Below, one piece after another: positions 40,705 through 50,233 of a DNA stretch of 61,523 bases. A model generated the notes under the pieces. It had not been told where the DNA came from. It searched no databases and saw nothing but the letters and a program-made list of their open reading frames with translations. The stretch is taken from IMG/VR virus record IMGVR_UViG_3300043548_000080, positions 1 through 61,523 of that record; one strand, written 5' to 3'. This DNA is from a virus. A program made the position numbers and the translations under genes. How positions within the stretch are numbered: the stretch's first letter is position 1; the number at the start of each line of letters is the position of its first letter.

Positions 40705-41933
40705 TGTCAATAACAAGCTACCCAGCGCTGGTAACACTAAATGAGCCCATCTCTATTGGTGGTACTAGCGCTGATGCTTTTGGGCGCACTCGTGTTAGTG
40801 CTCCGGTCACGCTTTTTGACAGCCAAAACAGATATGCAAAGAGTGCTGATTTCGATGAGTCTCTATCTGGTAGCGCTACTTCTACTCATGCTCCTAATGA
40901 ATCTACTGTCCTCCTCACTGTATCCACCACATCAGGAGATAAGGTAGTCAGAGAGACCAAGAGAGTGTTTGCTTACCAGCCAGGGAAGTCTCTGCTGGTG
41001 ATGAACACTTTTGTCATGCCTACAACACATGTCAATTTACGTTGCCGTGTAGGTTTCTTTGGTGAACAAAACGGTGTGTTCTTTGAACGCAGAGGCTCTC
41101 TTCTGCGTATGGTGCGACGTACATACACCAGTGGTGGTGTTGTAGACAACATTGAAGAACAAACTGCTTGGAATGGTGACAAGCTGGATGGAACAGGTCC
41201 TTCTGGTATTTCTATAGACACAACAAAGGCGCAGATTTTCTGGCAAGACTTTGAGTGGCTTGGTGTTGGCAGTGTCAGAACTGGCTTTGTTATCAACGGC
41301 AAATTCATTGTCTGCCACACATTCAATCATGCAAACATTCTCGCACTCGTCTACATGACAACGGCAATGTTGCCTGTTCGTTATGAGATTGAGAACCTTG
41401 ACACCACAGGCCCAAGCAGCAGAACAATGAAGCAAATCTGCTCCACCGTCATCAGCGAAGGGGGCTATGAAAAGAGAGTGCCTTTGCAGACGGCTAGAAG
41501 GACCGCAGCAGCCTCTGTGGGTACAACAGTGGTTCCGTTGCTGTCTCTTCGATTAGACAGCGCTAGGCTTGATTCTGTTGTCATTCCTGATGGCTACAGT
41601 GTGTTACCCATTGCCTCTGCTTCAACAACGTTTGAAATACAGCTTATCAAGAATGCAACGCTGACATCTCCCTCTTGGGCACAGACAACATCTGACAATG
41701 TGGAATTTGACACATCAGCCACTGCTGTCTCTGGTGGCACCATCGTGGATAGCGTATACACTGTAGAGAGCAACCAGACGTCCGATTCTGTCTCCAATAA
41801 TAGAGACTACAATTTCTCTATGCAGTTTGGAAGAACACTGGCAGGGGTGAGCGACATCTACACTCTTGCTGCTCGTACTCTCAGCGGCACTCAGAGTGCC
41901 ATTGCCACCTTCTCTTTCTGGGATTTGACATGA
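40704..41933 (+). CDS. Virion structural protein (AFGRTRVS family)
   Basis: The 409-residue protein shows ADAFGRTRVSAPVTLFDSQN, ATSTHAPNESTVLLTVSTTS and RETKRVFAYQPGKSLLVMNT, a set of blocks I know from virion proteins of cyanophage- and pelagiphage-like podoviruses. It is beta-rich throughout and has no catalytic motif. It is probably a fibre base, decoration or head-tail component. It overlaps the gene upstream by 1 base and the gene downstream by 4 bases. Confidence 0.75.
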   Translation: MSITSYPALVTLNEPISIGGTSADAFGRTRVSAPVTLFDSQNRYAKSADFDESLSGSATSTHAPNESTVLLTVSTTSGDKVVRETKRVFAYQPGKSLLVMNTFVMPTTHVNLRCRVGFFGEQNGVFFERRGSLLRMVRRTYTSGGVVDNIEEQTAWNGDKLDGTGPSGISIDTTKAQIFWQDFEWLGVGSVRTGFVINGKFIVCHTFNHANILALVYMTTAMLPVRYEIENLDTTGPSSRTMKQICSTVISEGGYEKRVPLQTARRTAAASVGTTVVPLLSLRLDSARLDSVVIPDGYSVLPIASASTTFEIQLIKNATLTSPSWAQTTSDNVEFDTSATAVSGGTIVDSVYTVESNQTSDSVSNNRDYNFSMQFGRTLAGVSDIYTLAARTLSGTQSAIATFSFWDLT

Positions 41934-42265
41934 CGGGAAACAAGAACAGATCAGTTGCTAAGGTATTGACTACGTCAACGGCTGATGTCTATGTTGTTCC
42001 TGCGGCTTTTAAGGCTGAGGTAGATTCCGTTGTCATCACCAACACCAGTGCTAGTGATGTTAGGATGGACTTGAACTGGTATGAAGCAACGACAGCAACG
42101 TCGTATGCTCTTGGCAACGATGTCATCATCAAAGCCAATAGTGTTGTTCAGCTAACCAATGCTCTCTACCTAGACAAGAATGACAAAATCACAGGAAGTG
42201 CTGCGGTTGATAGCGTCATCACTGTGACGGTGAGGACTAGGGAATACTTTGCTGAAAGGTTGTAA
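41930..42265 (+). CDS. Small beta-rich virion protein
   Basis: The 111-residue protein is mostly beta-prone (VYVVPAAFKAEVDSVVITNT, ASDVRMDLNWYEA, DKITGSAAVDSVITVTVRTR). It follows the AFGRTRVS gene with an ATGA overlap and is probably a structural partner of it. The pattern resembles small capsid- or fibre-associated Ig-like proteins. Confidence 0.65.
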   Translation: MTGNKNRSVAKVLTTSTADVYVVPAAFKAEVDSVVITNTSASDVRMDLNWYEATTATSYALGNDVIIKANSVVQLTNALYLDKNDKITGSAAVDSVITVTVRTREYFAERL

Positions 42266-42267
42266 AC

Positions 42268-42471
42268 ATGTTTGCACCACTCATCGCTATCTGTCTCTTG
42301 GGCGTTGAGTGCAATTTGTTTACAAGAGCAGACAAGAAGATGTATCAGACGTATGAAGAATGTGAAAAAGCAACCACCAAAGACGTAAAAGAAATTTGGG
42401 AGCGTTTGCGTTCTCGTAATATTGATGCGACAATCGGTTTTAAGTGCGAAGTACCAAAGGATAGGGTCTAA
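42268..42471 (+). CDS. Small Cys-rich, probably exported protein
   Basis: The 67-residue protein opens with a hydrophobic segment (MFAPLIAICLLGVEC) followed by a charged region with Cys residues at about 9, 15, 32 and 60, and an FKC near the end. It could be a signal-peptide or signal-anchor protein with disulfides in the periplasm. I recall similar small proteins beside terminase genes, of unknown role. Confidence 0.55.
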   Translation: MFAPLIAICLLGVECNLFTRADKKMYQTYEECEKATTKDVKEIWERLRSRNIDATIGFKCEVPKDRV

Positions 42472-42833
42472 TGAAAAAAGAATTGACAGATCAGCAGAAG
42501 AAGTTTCTAGAGGTGTTGTTCTCTGAGGCTAACGGCAACCCAACCAGGGCTAAGGTGTTGGCTGGTTACAGCGAAGGCTATAGCACTAAAACGCTCATGG
42601 CTGGGTTGAAAGAGGAGGTGTTGGAGGCTACCAAGCTCTACATCGCAATGAACGCTCCTAAGGCTGCTATGGCTGTTATTGGAGGCATTGACGATCCTAC
42701 GCAGCTTGGCATCAAGGAAAAGCTGAACGCTGCTAAAGACCTGTTAGACCGTGCTGGACTCATCAAGACAGAGAAAATTGAGGTGAGTGGGGGTGGTGGT
42801 GTTATGTTGTTGCCTGCTAAGGACAATGAGTGA
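42471..42833 (+). CDS. terS: Terminase small subunit
   Basis: The 120-residue protein begins MKKELTDQQKKFLEVLFSEA and has a helix-turn-helix pattern (GNPTRAKVLAGYSEGYSTKT), then LGIKEKLNAAKDLLDRAGL, as in small terminase subunits that recognise the packaging site. It lies directly upstream of the large subunit. The acidic C-terminal tail (LPAKDNE) is short. Confidence 0.85.
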   Translation: MKKELTDQQKKFLEVLFSEANGNPTRAKVLAGYSEGYSTKTLMAGLKEEVLEATKLYIAMNAPKAAMAVIGGIDDPTQLGIKEKLNAAKDLLDRAGLIKTEKIEVSGGGGVMLLPAKDNE

Positions 42834-43365
42834 AAGAAATCTAGGTAGTTGGATACTTCCACAGCCAGTAGAAAAGGAGCGATATGTTCCAATCCCCAGA
42901 TGGAGACACACATTTGTTGTTCCTTTTGGTTATGAGGAGAGGGAAGGAGACACTGAATGGCTCTATCCCATCAAAAAAGAGCTAGATGTTCTTGAACTTG
43001 CTAAGAAACATGTCAAGAAATACACATACACAGATGTAGCTGCTTGGATGACTACACAAACAGGACGAAAAATCACTGGTCCTGGTTTGAAATATCGTAT
43101 AAAAAGTGAAATAGGAAGGCATAAGCGTGCTGGATTCTATCGATCCCTTGCTCGACGGTACAAAGAAGCTCTCCAGAAAGCCCAAGAGTACGAAGAAAGG
43201 CTTGGAAAAGCCGAAAAAACAGAGTTCTTTGATTCAGACCCTTTCATCCAACTCAGCAGAGATTGGGAACAAGCAGATAGAGATACCAAAGGGGCTGGAA
43301 GAGGAAAACAACGTCATCTTCAAGCCAAATCCAGGCCCTCAGACAGCATTTCTTGCAGCACCTGA
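42826..43365 (+). pseudogene. N-terminal module of terminase large subunit, frameshifted
   Basis: The frame of 179 codons begins MSERNLGSWILPQPVEKERY and includes RWRHTFVVPFGYEEREGDTE, AKKHVKKYTYTDVAAWMTTQ and a charged helix. In related large terminases that I recall, this segment (HEFVVPLGY, KYxYxDVAxWL, GLxxRI) is the N-terminal part of one long protein. Here the frame ends at 43365 while the ATPase continues in the +1 frame from before 43214. An A6 run at 43214-43219 is the likely place of the shift. After it, this frame loses its family-like character. Confidence 0.65.
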
Positions 43366-44698
43366 GCGGGAAGTGCTCTATGGAGGGGCTGCAGGAGGAG
43401 GAAAGAGCTATGCGTTGCTTGTTGACCCTCTACGTTACATCACCCATCCACAGTTTTCAGGTCTAATTCTTCGTCACACCACTGAAGAGCTTAGAGAACT
43501 TATTTGGAAGAGTCAAGAACTCTATCCAAAGGTTATTCCAGGCATTGTCTGGAGCGAAAGAAAGATGCAATGGCAGCATCCCAATGGAGGAAGACTGTGG
43601 ATGTCCTACCTAGACAGGGATGAAGATGTATTGCGTTATCAGGGTTTGAGCTTTGTCTATGTGGCCTTTGATGAATTGAACCAGTGGAATAGCCCTTTTG
43701 CATGGAACTACATGCGAAGCCGTTTGCGGACAGCAGCGTCTGATTTGCCTGTGTTTATGCGAGCAACCACTAACCCAGGTAATGCTGGTCACTGGTGGGT
43801 GAAGAAGATGTTCATTGATCCTGCTCCTCCTGGGCAGGCTTTCTGGGCAACAGACATTGAGACAGGTGAAACACTCACCTATCCTAAAGGACATGAAAAG
43901 GAAGGACAAGCGCTGTTTAAGCGTAGGTTCATTCCAGCAACTTTGAGAGACAATCCGTATCTGTACAGCAATGGCGACTATGAAGCTATGCTGTTGTCTC
44001 TTCCTGAAACACAACGTAGGCAGCTTCTTTATGGTGATTGGGACATTGCAGAGGGTGCGGCTTTTCCTGAATTTAATCGGAGGCTGCATGTTGTTGAGCC
44101 TTATCGCATCCCTACTGATTGGCCTCGTTTCAGAGCCTGCGACTACGGCTACGGTAGTTGGTCAGCAGTGCTCTGGTTTGCCGTAGCTCCTGATGAGTCT
44201 TTGGTGGTATATCGTGAGATGTATGTAACGAAGGTGTTGGCTGAAGATCTAGCCAATATGGTGTTGAATGCGGAAGATGGGGAGAAGATAAGATACGGTG
44301 TTCTTGACAGTTCTACTTGGCATAAAAGAGGTGATACAGGTCCTTCCATTGCTGAGCGAATGATATTGAAGGGATGCAAATGGCGTCCTTCTGACAGAAG
44401 TGCTGGTAGCAGAATTTCAGGCAAGAACGAAATTCATAGGCGTCTTCAAGTTGATGAGTTCACTGAAAAGCCCCGCATCACTTTTTTCAACACTTGTACC
44501 AACATCATTTCACAGCTTCCTCTAATCCCATTGGACAAGAACAATCCTGAAGACATTGATGTGAAATATGCTAACGATCACTTGTATGACGCATTGCGTT
44601 ATGGCGTGATGTCTCGTCCTCGTAGCAAGTCTGTGTTTGATTTTGACGGTGATTCAAATCAACGGTTTGCACCAGCGGACAGCCGTTTTGGTTATTGA
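43127..44698 (+). CDS. terL: Terminase large subunit, ATPase-nuclease
   Basis: The frame has up to 523 residues; the ATPase part is certain from about residue 62. Features: NPGPQTAFLAAPEREVLYGG, Walker A GGAAGGGKS (about 86-94), FVYVAFDELNQW (Walker B), TTNPGNAGHWWVKKMFIDPA, and a nuclease domain with CDYGYG, GVLDSS and DHLYDALRYG. It drives DNA into the prohead and cuts it. The first 30 residues overlap the upstream fragment in another frame and may not be the true start; the fused protein would have about 623 residues. Confidence 0.92.
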   Translation: MLDSIDPLLDGTKKLSRKPKSTKKGLEKPKKQSSLIQTLSSNSAEIGNKQIEIPKGLEEENNVIFKPNPGPQTAFLAAPEREVLYGGAAGGGKSYALLVDPLRYITHPQFSGLILRHTTEELRELIWKSQELYPKVIPGIVWSERKMQWQHPNGGRLWMSYLDRDEDVLRYQGLSFVYVAFDELNQWNSPFAWNYMRSRLRTAASDLPVFMRATTNPGNAGHWWVKKMFIDPAPPGQAFWATDIETGETLTYPKGHEKEGQALFKRRFIPATLRDNPYLYSNGDYEAMLLSLPETQRRQLLYGDWDIAEGAAFPEFNRRLHVVEPYRIPTDWPRFRACDYGYGSWSAVLWFAVAPDESLVVYREMYVTKVLAEDLANMVLNAEDGEKIRYGVLDSSTWHKRGDTGPSIAERMILKGCKWRPSDRSAGSRISGKNEIHRRLQVDEFTEKPRITFFNTCTNIISQLPLIPLDKNNPEDIDVKYANDHLYDALRYGVMSRPRSKSVFDFDGDSNQRFAPADSRFGY

Positions 44699-44710
44699 TG
44701 TAGGAATAAT

Positions 44711-46825
44711 ATGGCAAAAGAAATGGATACACCCTTCACTGACGACAAGGCTATTGCTTTGCCGGATACAGAGGCGTTCAAGTCTTCATCGCTTTCTCGC
44801 TTTGTTGAAGAGCGGTTTAGCCGTTCTAAGACGGCTCGTCGTTTTGATGAAGAACGGTGGCTCCGGGCCTACAGAAACTACAGAGGTCTTTACGGTCCTG
44901 ACACAAAATTTACAGACTCTGAGAAGAGTCGTGTCTTTCTCAAGATTACGAAGGTGAAGACGTTAGCGGCATATGGGCAAATCACTGATGTGCTGTTTGC
45001 CAACAACAGCTTTCCGTTGTCTGTGGAGCCTACAACGCTTCCTGAAGGGGTTGCAGAGCATGTCCATGTGGATACAAACCCACAAGCTGCTAATACGCCT
45101 CAGCAAGGCGCAGAGAGTCCCAATTTGGGATCATTGTTTGGCTACAAGGGTGATGGTAAGGATTTGCCTCCCGGCTCCACTCCGCAGTCCCTCATGGGAC
45201 GTCTTGGGCCTCTAAAGAATGCTCTTGAGGGTCTTGACGTCAAGGAAGGCCCTGGTGTAACACCCACCTCAATCACCTTCAGCCCTGCAATGGTGGCTGC
45301 TAAAAAGATGGAGAAGAAGATTAAGGATCAGCTTGATGAGAGCAATGCTACCAAGCATTTGCGCTCTACAGCGTTTGAGATGGTGTTGTTTGGCACCGGC
45401 ATCATGAAGGGTCCATTTGCTGTTGACAAGGAATATGCCCGTTGGGGCCAAGATGGAAAGTATGATCCTCTCATTAAGACAATGCCTCAAGCTGCTCATG
45501 TTAGCGTCTTTAATTCCTATCCCGATCCTGATGCAACATACATGGAAGAGGCGGGCTATTTCATTGAAAGACACAAGCTGAGCAAGACTCAGTTGTTGGC
45601 TTTGAAGAAGCGCCCAATGTTCCGAAACAGTGTTATTGATGCGCTTGTTGACGAAGGTCATAATTATATCAAAGAGTATTGGGAAGACGATCTAAACGAT
45701 TTTGCTCCTAATGCTGAGGTGGAACGCTGGGAAGTGTTGGAGTTCTGGGGTGGTGTCACCATTGAGATGTTGGAAGAGAACGACATTAACATTCCTGAAG
45801 AACTCAAAGACAAGACTGAAGTACAGGCAAACATTTGGTATAGCAAGGGCAAGATTTTGCGTCTTGTCCTGAATCCGTTTAAGCCTTCGCGTATTCCCTA
45901 CTATGCCGTTCCTTATGAACTGAATCCATATTCGTTCTTTGGTGTGGGTATGGCTGAGAACATGGACGACAGCCAAACCCTTATGAACGGTTTTATGAGA
46001 ATGGCTGTGGACAACGCTGTATTGTCTGGAAACCTCATCCTTGAAGTGGATGAAACCAATCTGGTTCCTGGTCAGGATATGACCATCTACCCAGGTAAGA
46101 TTTTCCGTAGACAAGGCGGTGCTCCGGGTCAAGCCATCTTTGGTACTAAGTTCCCTAATGTGGCTGCAGAGAACATGCAGCTTTTTGACAAGGCACGGGT
46201 GTTGGCTGATGAGTCAACGGGTATGCCTTCGTTTGCTCATGGACAAACAGGTGTGACAGGTGTTGGTAGAACAGCCTCTGGCATCTCTATGCTGATGAAT
46301 GCAGCTAGTGGCAACATCAAGACTGTTATCAAGAATGTGGATGACTACCTTCTTCGTCCTCTTGGCGAAGCATTCTTTGCTTTCAATATGCAGTTTGATC
46401 CGACACCGGATATTGTTGGTGACTTGGAAGTGAAAGCAAGGGGCACTGAGAGCCTGATGCAGAATGAAGTGAGAAGTCAGCGTCTGTTGCAATTCCTTCA
46501 AATCATTCAGAATCCGACACTGGCTCCGTTTGCCAAGCTGCCTTATATTGTTCGTGAGATTGCTAAGAGCATGGACCTTGATCCTGATCTTGTGTCTAAC
46601 AACATGGATGAAGCCGCTAAGCAAGCCTTTGTTCTGCAGAAGATGGCACCGCCTCCTGCACCAGCGGCACCTGCTGAAGGAGCACCACAGCCCGGTGGAG
46701 CACCTCCTGTTTCTGACATGACAGGTGGTGGTGGTGGCAACATTGGTGTTGGTGCTGCTGCTCGTCCGGGTGAGCAAGGCTTCAGTGCTGCTCCTCAGGC
46801 TCCGCAAGGGATGGCAATGCAATGA
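44711..46825 (+). CDS. Portal protein
   Basis: The 704-residue protein starts MAKEMDTPFTDDKAIALPDT and has WLRAYRNYRGLYGPDTKFTD, a YEEVxxFWG-like block (WEVLEFWGGVTIEMLEENDI), ELNPYSFFGVGMAENMDDSQ and a Pro/Ala/Gly-rich C-terminus. Size, helices and position between terminase and scaffold are those of podovirus portals, the 12-fold ring for DNA entry and exit. It overlaps the small gene after it by 4 bases. Confidence 0.9.
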   Translation: MAKEMDTPFTDDKAIALPDTEAFKSSSLSRFVEERFSRSKTARRFDEERWLRAYRNYRGLYGPDTKFTDSEKSRVFLKITKVKTLAAYGQITDVLFANNSFPLSVEPTTLPEGVAEHVHVDTNPQAANTPQQGAESPNLGSLFGYKGDGKDLPPGSTPQSLMGRLGPLKNALEGLDVKEGPGVTPTSITFSPAMVAAKKMEKKIKDQLDESNATKHLRSTAFEMVLFGTGIMKGPFAVDKEYARWGQDGKYDPLIKTMPQAAHVSVFNSYPDPDATYMEEAGYFIERHKLSKTQLLALKKRPMFRNSVIDALVDEGHNYIKEYWEDDLNDFAPNAEVERWEVLEFWGGVTIEMLEENDINIPEELKDKTEVQANIWYSKGKILRLVLNPFKPSRIPYYAVPYELNPYSFFGVGMAENMDDSQTLMNGFMRMAVDNAVLSGNLILEVDETNLVPGQDMTIYPGKIFRRQGGAPGQAIFGTKFPNVAAENMQLFDKARVLADESTGMPSFAHGQTGVTGVGRTASGISMLMNAASGNIKTVIKNVDDYLLRPLGEAFFAFNMQFDPTPDIVGDLEVKARGTESLMQNEVRSQRLLQFLQIIQNPTLAPFAKLPYIVREIAKSMDLDPDLVSNNMDEAAKQAFVLQKMAPPPAPAAPAEGAPQPGGAPPVSDMTGGGGGNIGVGAAARPGEQGFSAAPQAPQGMAMQ

Positions 46826-47043
46826 AGGAAAAGCCTTGGCTTAAACGAATGGTTCCTATGACGTCTCCTCTACTCTGGGAAGCCTTTGATGACATGCTCA
46901 ACTATTCTATTGAGCTACAACGAAAGCAGATGGAACAGACAGACAACATGGTAGAGGTGTATAGAGCACAGGGATCTATTACGTCGTTGAAACGGCTAAA
47001 GCAATTGAAGGAAGAGATACAAAATGCTCAGGAGAAAAAGTAA
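46822..47043 (+). CDS. Small helical head protein
   Basis: The 73-residue product starts MKEKPWLKRMVPMTSPLLWE and is helical (LLWEAFDDMLNYSIELQRKQ, LKQLKEEIQNAQEKK). Short coiled-coil proteins at this place after the portal are common in podoviruses; an assembly role is inferred. Its end overlaps the next start by 1 base. Confidence 0.65.
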   Translation: MKEKPWLKRMVPMTSPLLWEAFDDMLNYSIELQRKQMEQTDNMVEVYRAQGSITSLKRLKQLKEEIQNAQEKK

Positions 47044-49208
47044 TGGACTATGAGTCTCTATTAAAGCTCCCCGGCTCTGAAGACATTGAATTGTTGTTTA
47101 GAACAGGAAGAGGATCAACATACGCTTACTATAAAGATAACACTACAACAAGAAATCGTAGTAGCGAAAAGCATACAGATAAATCTACAGGAATTCAGCC
47201 AAGATCGGGAAAAACTGTATTTATGTCAGAGGATTCTGTGAATAGAATTGCCGGTCTTTTCCAGAACCCAGACATGGCAACTCGGTTTATTCCTGTTTTA
47301 GATAAGGAAGGAAAACCTACAGGCAAAGCAAAACTTGAATTGTTGGAAGATTATGGACCACGTAAAGCAGGGTCAACATTAGCTATTGTTGACTATAAGA
47401 CAAAGCCTGAAGTAGGATTATCTCCTGTTGAAGTTTATGCAAGCGAAAGTAAGACAGGAGATTCAGGAAGATATATCCATTTTGGGAACAAAATTACTGA
47501 AGTAAAACCAAAGCCGATGGGTACAAAGGTAGGCAAACTTGCTGGTCTTGCTTCTTTATTTGGAATGGGGTCTACCAAAGCTAGTGAAGTTGCTTCTGAA
47601 GTCGGAGAAGCGTTGCTTCCTCCGGGACTTACGCCATCACCTCTTGCTTCTGGTACTTTAACGCCAGAGCAAAAGGCAGTTTCTGATGCTGCATACGAAG
47701 AAAAACTTGCAAGAGAAAAAGAAGCTCGTATACAAGCACAGCAGTCTAAGATGAAAGCACAATCTCTTATGCGTAGAGGTGTTGTTCTTCCCGAAGAAAG
47801 ATTGATTGGCTGGGGCGAAGTAAAGAATGAGGAAGTTAAAATGGCAAAAGGTGGAATGATGAAACCAACTATCAAAGGCTTCCAAGACGGCGGTATGAAC
47901 GTTGACCCCGTTAGCGGCAACGAAGTGCCTACAGGGTCTCTTCCTGAAGAAGTGAGGGACGATGTAGACGCTAAGCTGTCGCCGGGTGAGTTTGTCATCC
48001 CTGCTGATGTTGTCCGCTTTATTGGTCTTGAACGTCTGATGAAGATGCGTGATGAGGCTAAGAAGGGCCTTGAGCGCATGTCTCAGATTGGTCAGATGGG
48101 TAATGCTGAAGAGGTTGGTGAAGAGTCCAACAGCACCTATGAAGACGACGACTTTGAGAGCGAGATTGATGACATCTTAGGCGAGATTGAGAGCGAGAAA
48201 GGCGATGTCAACGATCAGACAGAGACGATGATGGCTGCTGGTGGCTTTATCAAAAGCGGCACTGATTTAACCAAAGCTCCTAAGAACCCTATCTTTGATG
48301 TCCGTTATTACAAGAGAGACAAAGACGGTGCAGTGATGTACATCACCCACATCAATGGCAAGCCTATGACACCCATTCCTGAGGGTTTCAAGCAAGTGGC
48401 TCAGGAAGAAGCACAGAAGGTGGGCTTAGCTGCTGACGAAGCTAAGACAGCTTCTAAGGCAGCGACAACTTCTGTTGCTGACACAACCAACATTGATGGC
48501 AGAGGAACAGATGCTGGTGGTGTCCGAGGAACAGGACCAGGTGGGTCTCTTCAGTTGTCTGACTTAGATATGGGCGCTCAGGTGTCTTCTAACGCAGTGA
48601 AGGGTGCTGCTGCTGTTGGTGCTTTCTTAGGTATTCCTGGTATGGGATTTGCGGTTTCAAAAGCAGACCAAATTGCTGGCTACTTGTCTGGCGTTTCTGG
48701 CAGAGCAGCAGGCGCAGCAAACATCAACGCAATGGCTCAAGAGCTTGGTGTTGATCCTAATACAACAGCAGGAAGAGCGGCAGCTTCTTCCGCGCTAGAT
48801 AGCTTGTCTGCCAACCTTGGTGGTCCTGCTGCAACATCGGGTACAGGTGGTACAGGCGGTGCTGCCGCTTCTGCTGGAGCCGCTGCTGCTTCTGCTGCTG
48901 CTTCTGCAGGCTATTCTCAGAGTGCTATTGGAGCAGCAGCACAGGCTGCAGCTAATGCCATCATTGGTGGAAAGAGCGCTGCAGAAGCAGCCGCTGCAGG
49001 ACAACAGGCTGCACAGGCTGCTCAGGCATCACAAGCAGAAGCTGCTGGCTCTGGCGGCGGTGGTGGTGATTATGGCGGTGTTGGTGGAACCACAGGCGGC
49101 GGCGATACTATGGGGTTCGGTGGTGAATACGCTGAAGGTGGTCTAGTCAATCGTCGCCAATACCCAGCAAAGAAGAAGCGTGGCAAAGGCATTGCTGCTT
49201 CTAAATAG
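47043..49208 (+). CDS. Large head-associated protein with AxGG motifs
   Basis: The 721-residue protein has an N-terminal folded part (about 1-160), then MAKGGMMKPTIKGFQDGG near 270, VPTGSLPEEVRDDVDAKLSP and GEFVIPADVVRFIGLERLMK (about 300-335), an acidic stretch (STYEDDDFESEIDDILGEIE), and AAGGFIKSGTDLT. The end is Gly/Ala-rich and closes EYAEGGLVNRRQYPAKKKRG. The SLPEEV...LSPGEFVIPADVVRFIG block is well known to me from uncultured podoviruses beside the portal gene, with unknown role. Confidence 0.7.
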   Translation: MDYESLLKLPGSEDIELLFRTGRGSTYAYYKDNTTTRNRSSEKHTDKSTGIQPRSGKTVFMSEDSVNRIAGLFQNPDMATRFIPVLDKEGKPTGKAKLELLEDYGPRKAGSTLAIVDYKTKPEVGLSPVEVYASESKTGDSGRYIHFGNKITEVKPKPMGTKVGKLAGLASLFGMGSTKASEVASEVGEALLPPGLTPSPLASGTLTPEQKAVSDAAYEEKLAREKEARIQAQQSKMKAQSLMRRGVVLPEERLIGWGEVKNEEVKMAKGGMMKPTIKGFQDGGMNVDPVSGNEVPTGSLPEEVRDDVDAKLSPGEFVIPADVVRFIGLERLMKMRDEAKKGLERMSQIGQMGNAEEVGEESNSTYEDDDFESEIDDILGEIESEKGDVNDQTETMMAAGGFIKSGTDLTKAPKNPIFDVRYYKRDKDGAVMYITHINGKPMTPIPEGFKQVAQEEAQKVGLAADEAKTASKAATTSVADTTNIDGRGTDAGGVRGTGPGGSLQLSDLDMGAQVSSNAVKGAAAVGAFLGIPGMGFAVSKADQIAGYLSGVSGRAAGAANINAMAQELGVDPNTTAGRAAASSALDSLSANLGGPAATSGTGGTGGAAASAGAAAASAAASAGYSQSAIGAAAQAAANAIIGGKSAAEAAAAGQQAAQAAQASQAEAAGSGGGGGDYGGVGGTTGGGDTMGFGGEYAEGGLVNRRQYPAKKKRGKGIAASK

Positions 49209-49334
49209 CGTACAATAAAACAAGCTAGCTCTGGAGCGACCTAACTAGCTAAGAAACAACAAGTCGCGTATTGGCTACCTATTTCCCAGGCAACATAGCC
49301 TGCCACAGATAGCCCCATTCTAAAAGGAAACGAG

Positions 49335-50201
49335 ATGACTGAAGCTGTTGCTACACCTGTTCAGGTGAAGGCTGTACCTTTCTCTATGCGTCGAAACAGC
49401 AATGAAGATAGGATTAAGCAAGACGAAGAAGACCTTGAAACTCTGAAGAAACAGTTTGAAAGTGCTTCAGAAAAGCCACAAACAAATGAAGAAGAAGTAG
49501 AGCCAACAAGCGCTGAAGAGAAGACCTTTAAGAAGCGCTATGGTGATTTGCGTCGTCATACGCAGAAGATTGAGACAGAACTGAAGAGCCAGATTGATGC
49601 TCTTAAAAACCAGCTTGATGCAGCTACTAAGAAGGAAATCAAGCTTCCAAAGAGTGAAGTAGAACTCAATGCTTGGGCTGAGCAGTATCCTGACGTCTAC
49701 AAGATTGTAGAAACCATTGCTATCAAGAAAGCTAAGGAACAGTCTCAGTCGCTGGAAGAGCGTATGAAAAAGGTGGATGAAATGGAACATCAGGCTCAGC
49801 GCAGCAAGGCTGAGGCTGAATTGATGGCTCTTCATCCTGACTTCGACAAGATTAAGGAAGATGATGCCTTCCACGATTGGGTTGAGCAACAACCTAAATG
49901 GGTCCAGCAAGCCCTGTATGAGAACGATAACGATGCTAGGGCTGCGGCACGGGCTATCGACCTGTATAAGGCTGACAAGGGCATTGCTAGGGCTAGGAAG
50001 GCCGATCCAAAGGATGCAGCTATGGCTGTAAACACTCGTCAAGGGCGCTCTTCCCCTTCTGTTGAGAATACTGAAGGTGTCTTCTATGAAAGCCAAATTA
50101 ACAAGATGTCTGACAAGGAGTTTGAAGCTAAGATGGAAGACATTGAAAAAGCTCGACGGGCAGGTAAGATTGTCTTTGATCTGTCTGGTGCAGCACGATA
50201 G
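49335..50201 (+). CDS. Capsid scaffolding protein
   Basis: The 288-residue acidic protein has a Glu/Lys-rich coiled-coil (ETLKKQFESASEKPQTNEEE, IETELKSQIDALKNQLDAAT) and a helical C-terminus with DKEFEAKMEDIEKARRAGKI. It lies directly before the major capsid gene, as scaffold genes do. It would guide prohead assembly and then leave. A leader of 126 bases with small hairpins separates it from the gene before. Confidence 0.82.
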   Translation: MTEAVATPVQVKAVPFSMRRNSNEDRIKQDEEDLETLKKQFESASEKPQTNEEEVEPTSAEEKTFKKRYGDLRRHTQKIETELKSQIDALKNQLDAATKKEIKLPKSEVELNAWAEQYPDVYKIVETIAIKKAKEQSQSLEERMKKVDEMEHQAQRSKAEAELMALHPDFDKIKEDDAFHDWVEQQPKWVQQALYENDNDARAAARAIDLYKADKGIARARKADPKDAAMAVNTRQGRSSPSVENTEGVFYESQINKMSDKEFEAKMEDIEKARRAGKIVFDLSGAAR

Positions 50202-50204
50202 CTA

Positions 50205-50233
50205 TTGACAAAACGATGCTGATGTGATTTAAC
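50205..50233 (+). promoter_or_regulatory. Possible promoter for the capsid gene
   Basis: TTGACA (50205-50210), a 17-bp spacer and TTTAAC (50228-50233) lie just after the scaffold stop and leave a leader of about 200 bases to the capsid start. The -10 element is weaker than consensus. Confidence 0.4.

Noticed and set aside
46214-46822. 202-codon minus-strand ORF opposite the portal gene
   Set aside because: Shadow of the portal end; His/Cys/Arg-rich with no ribosome site.
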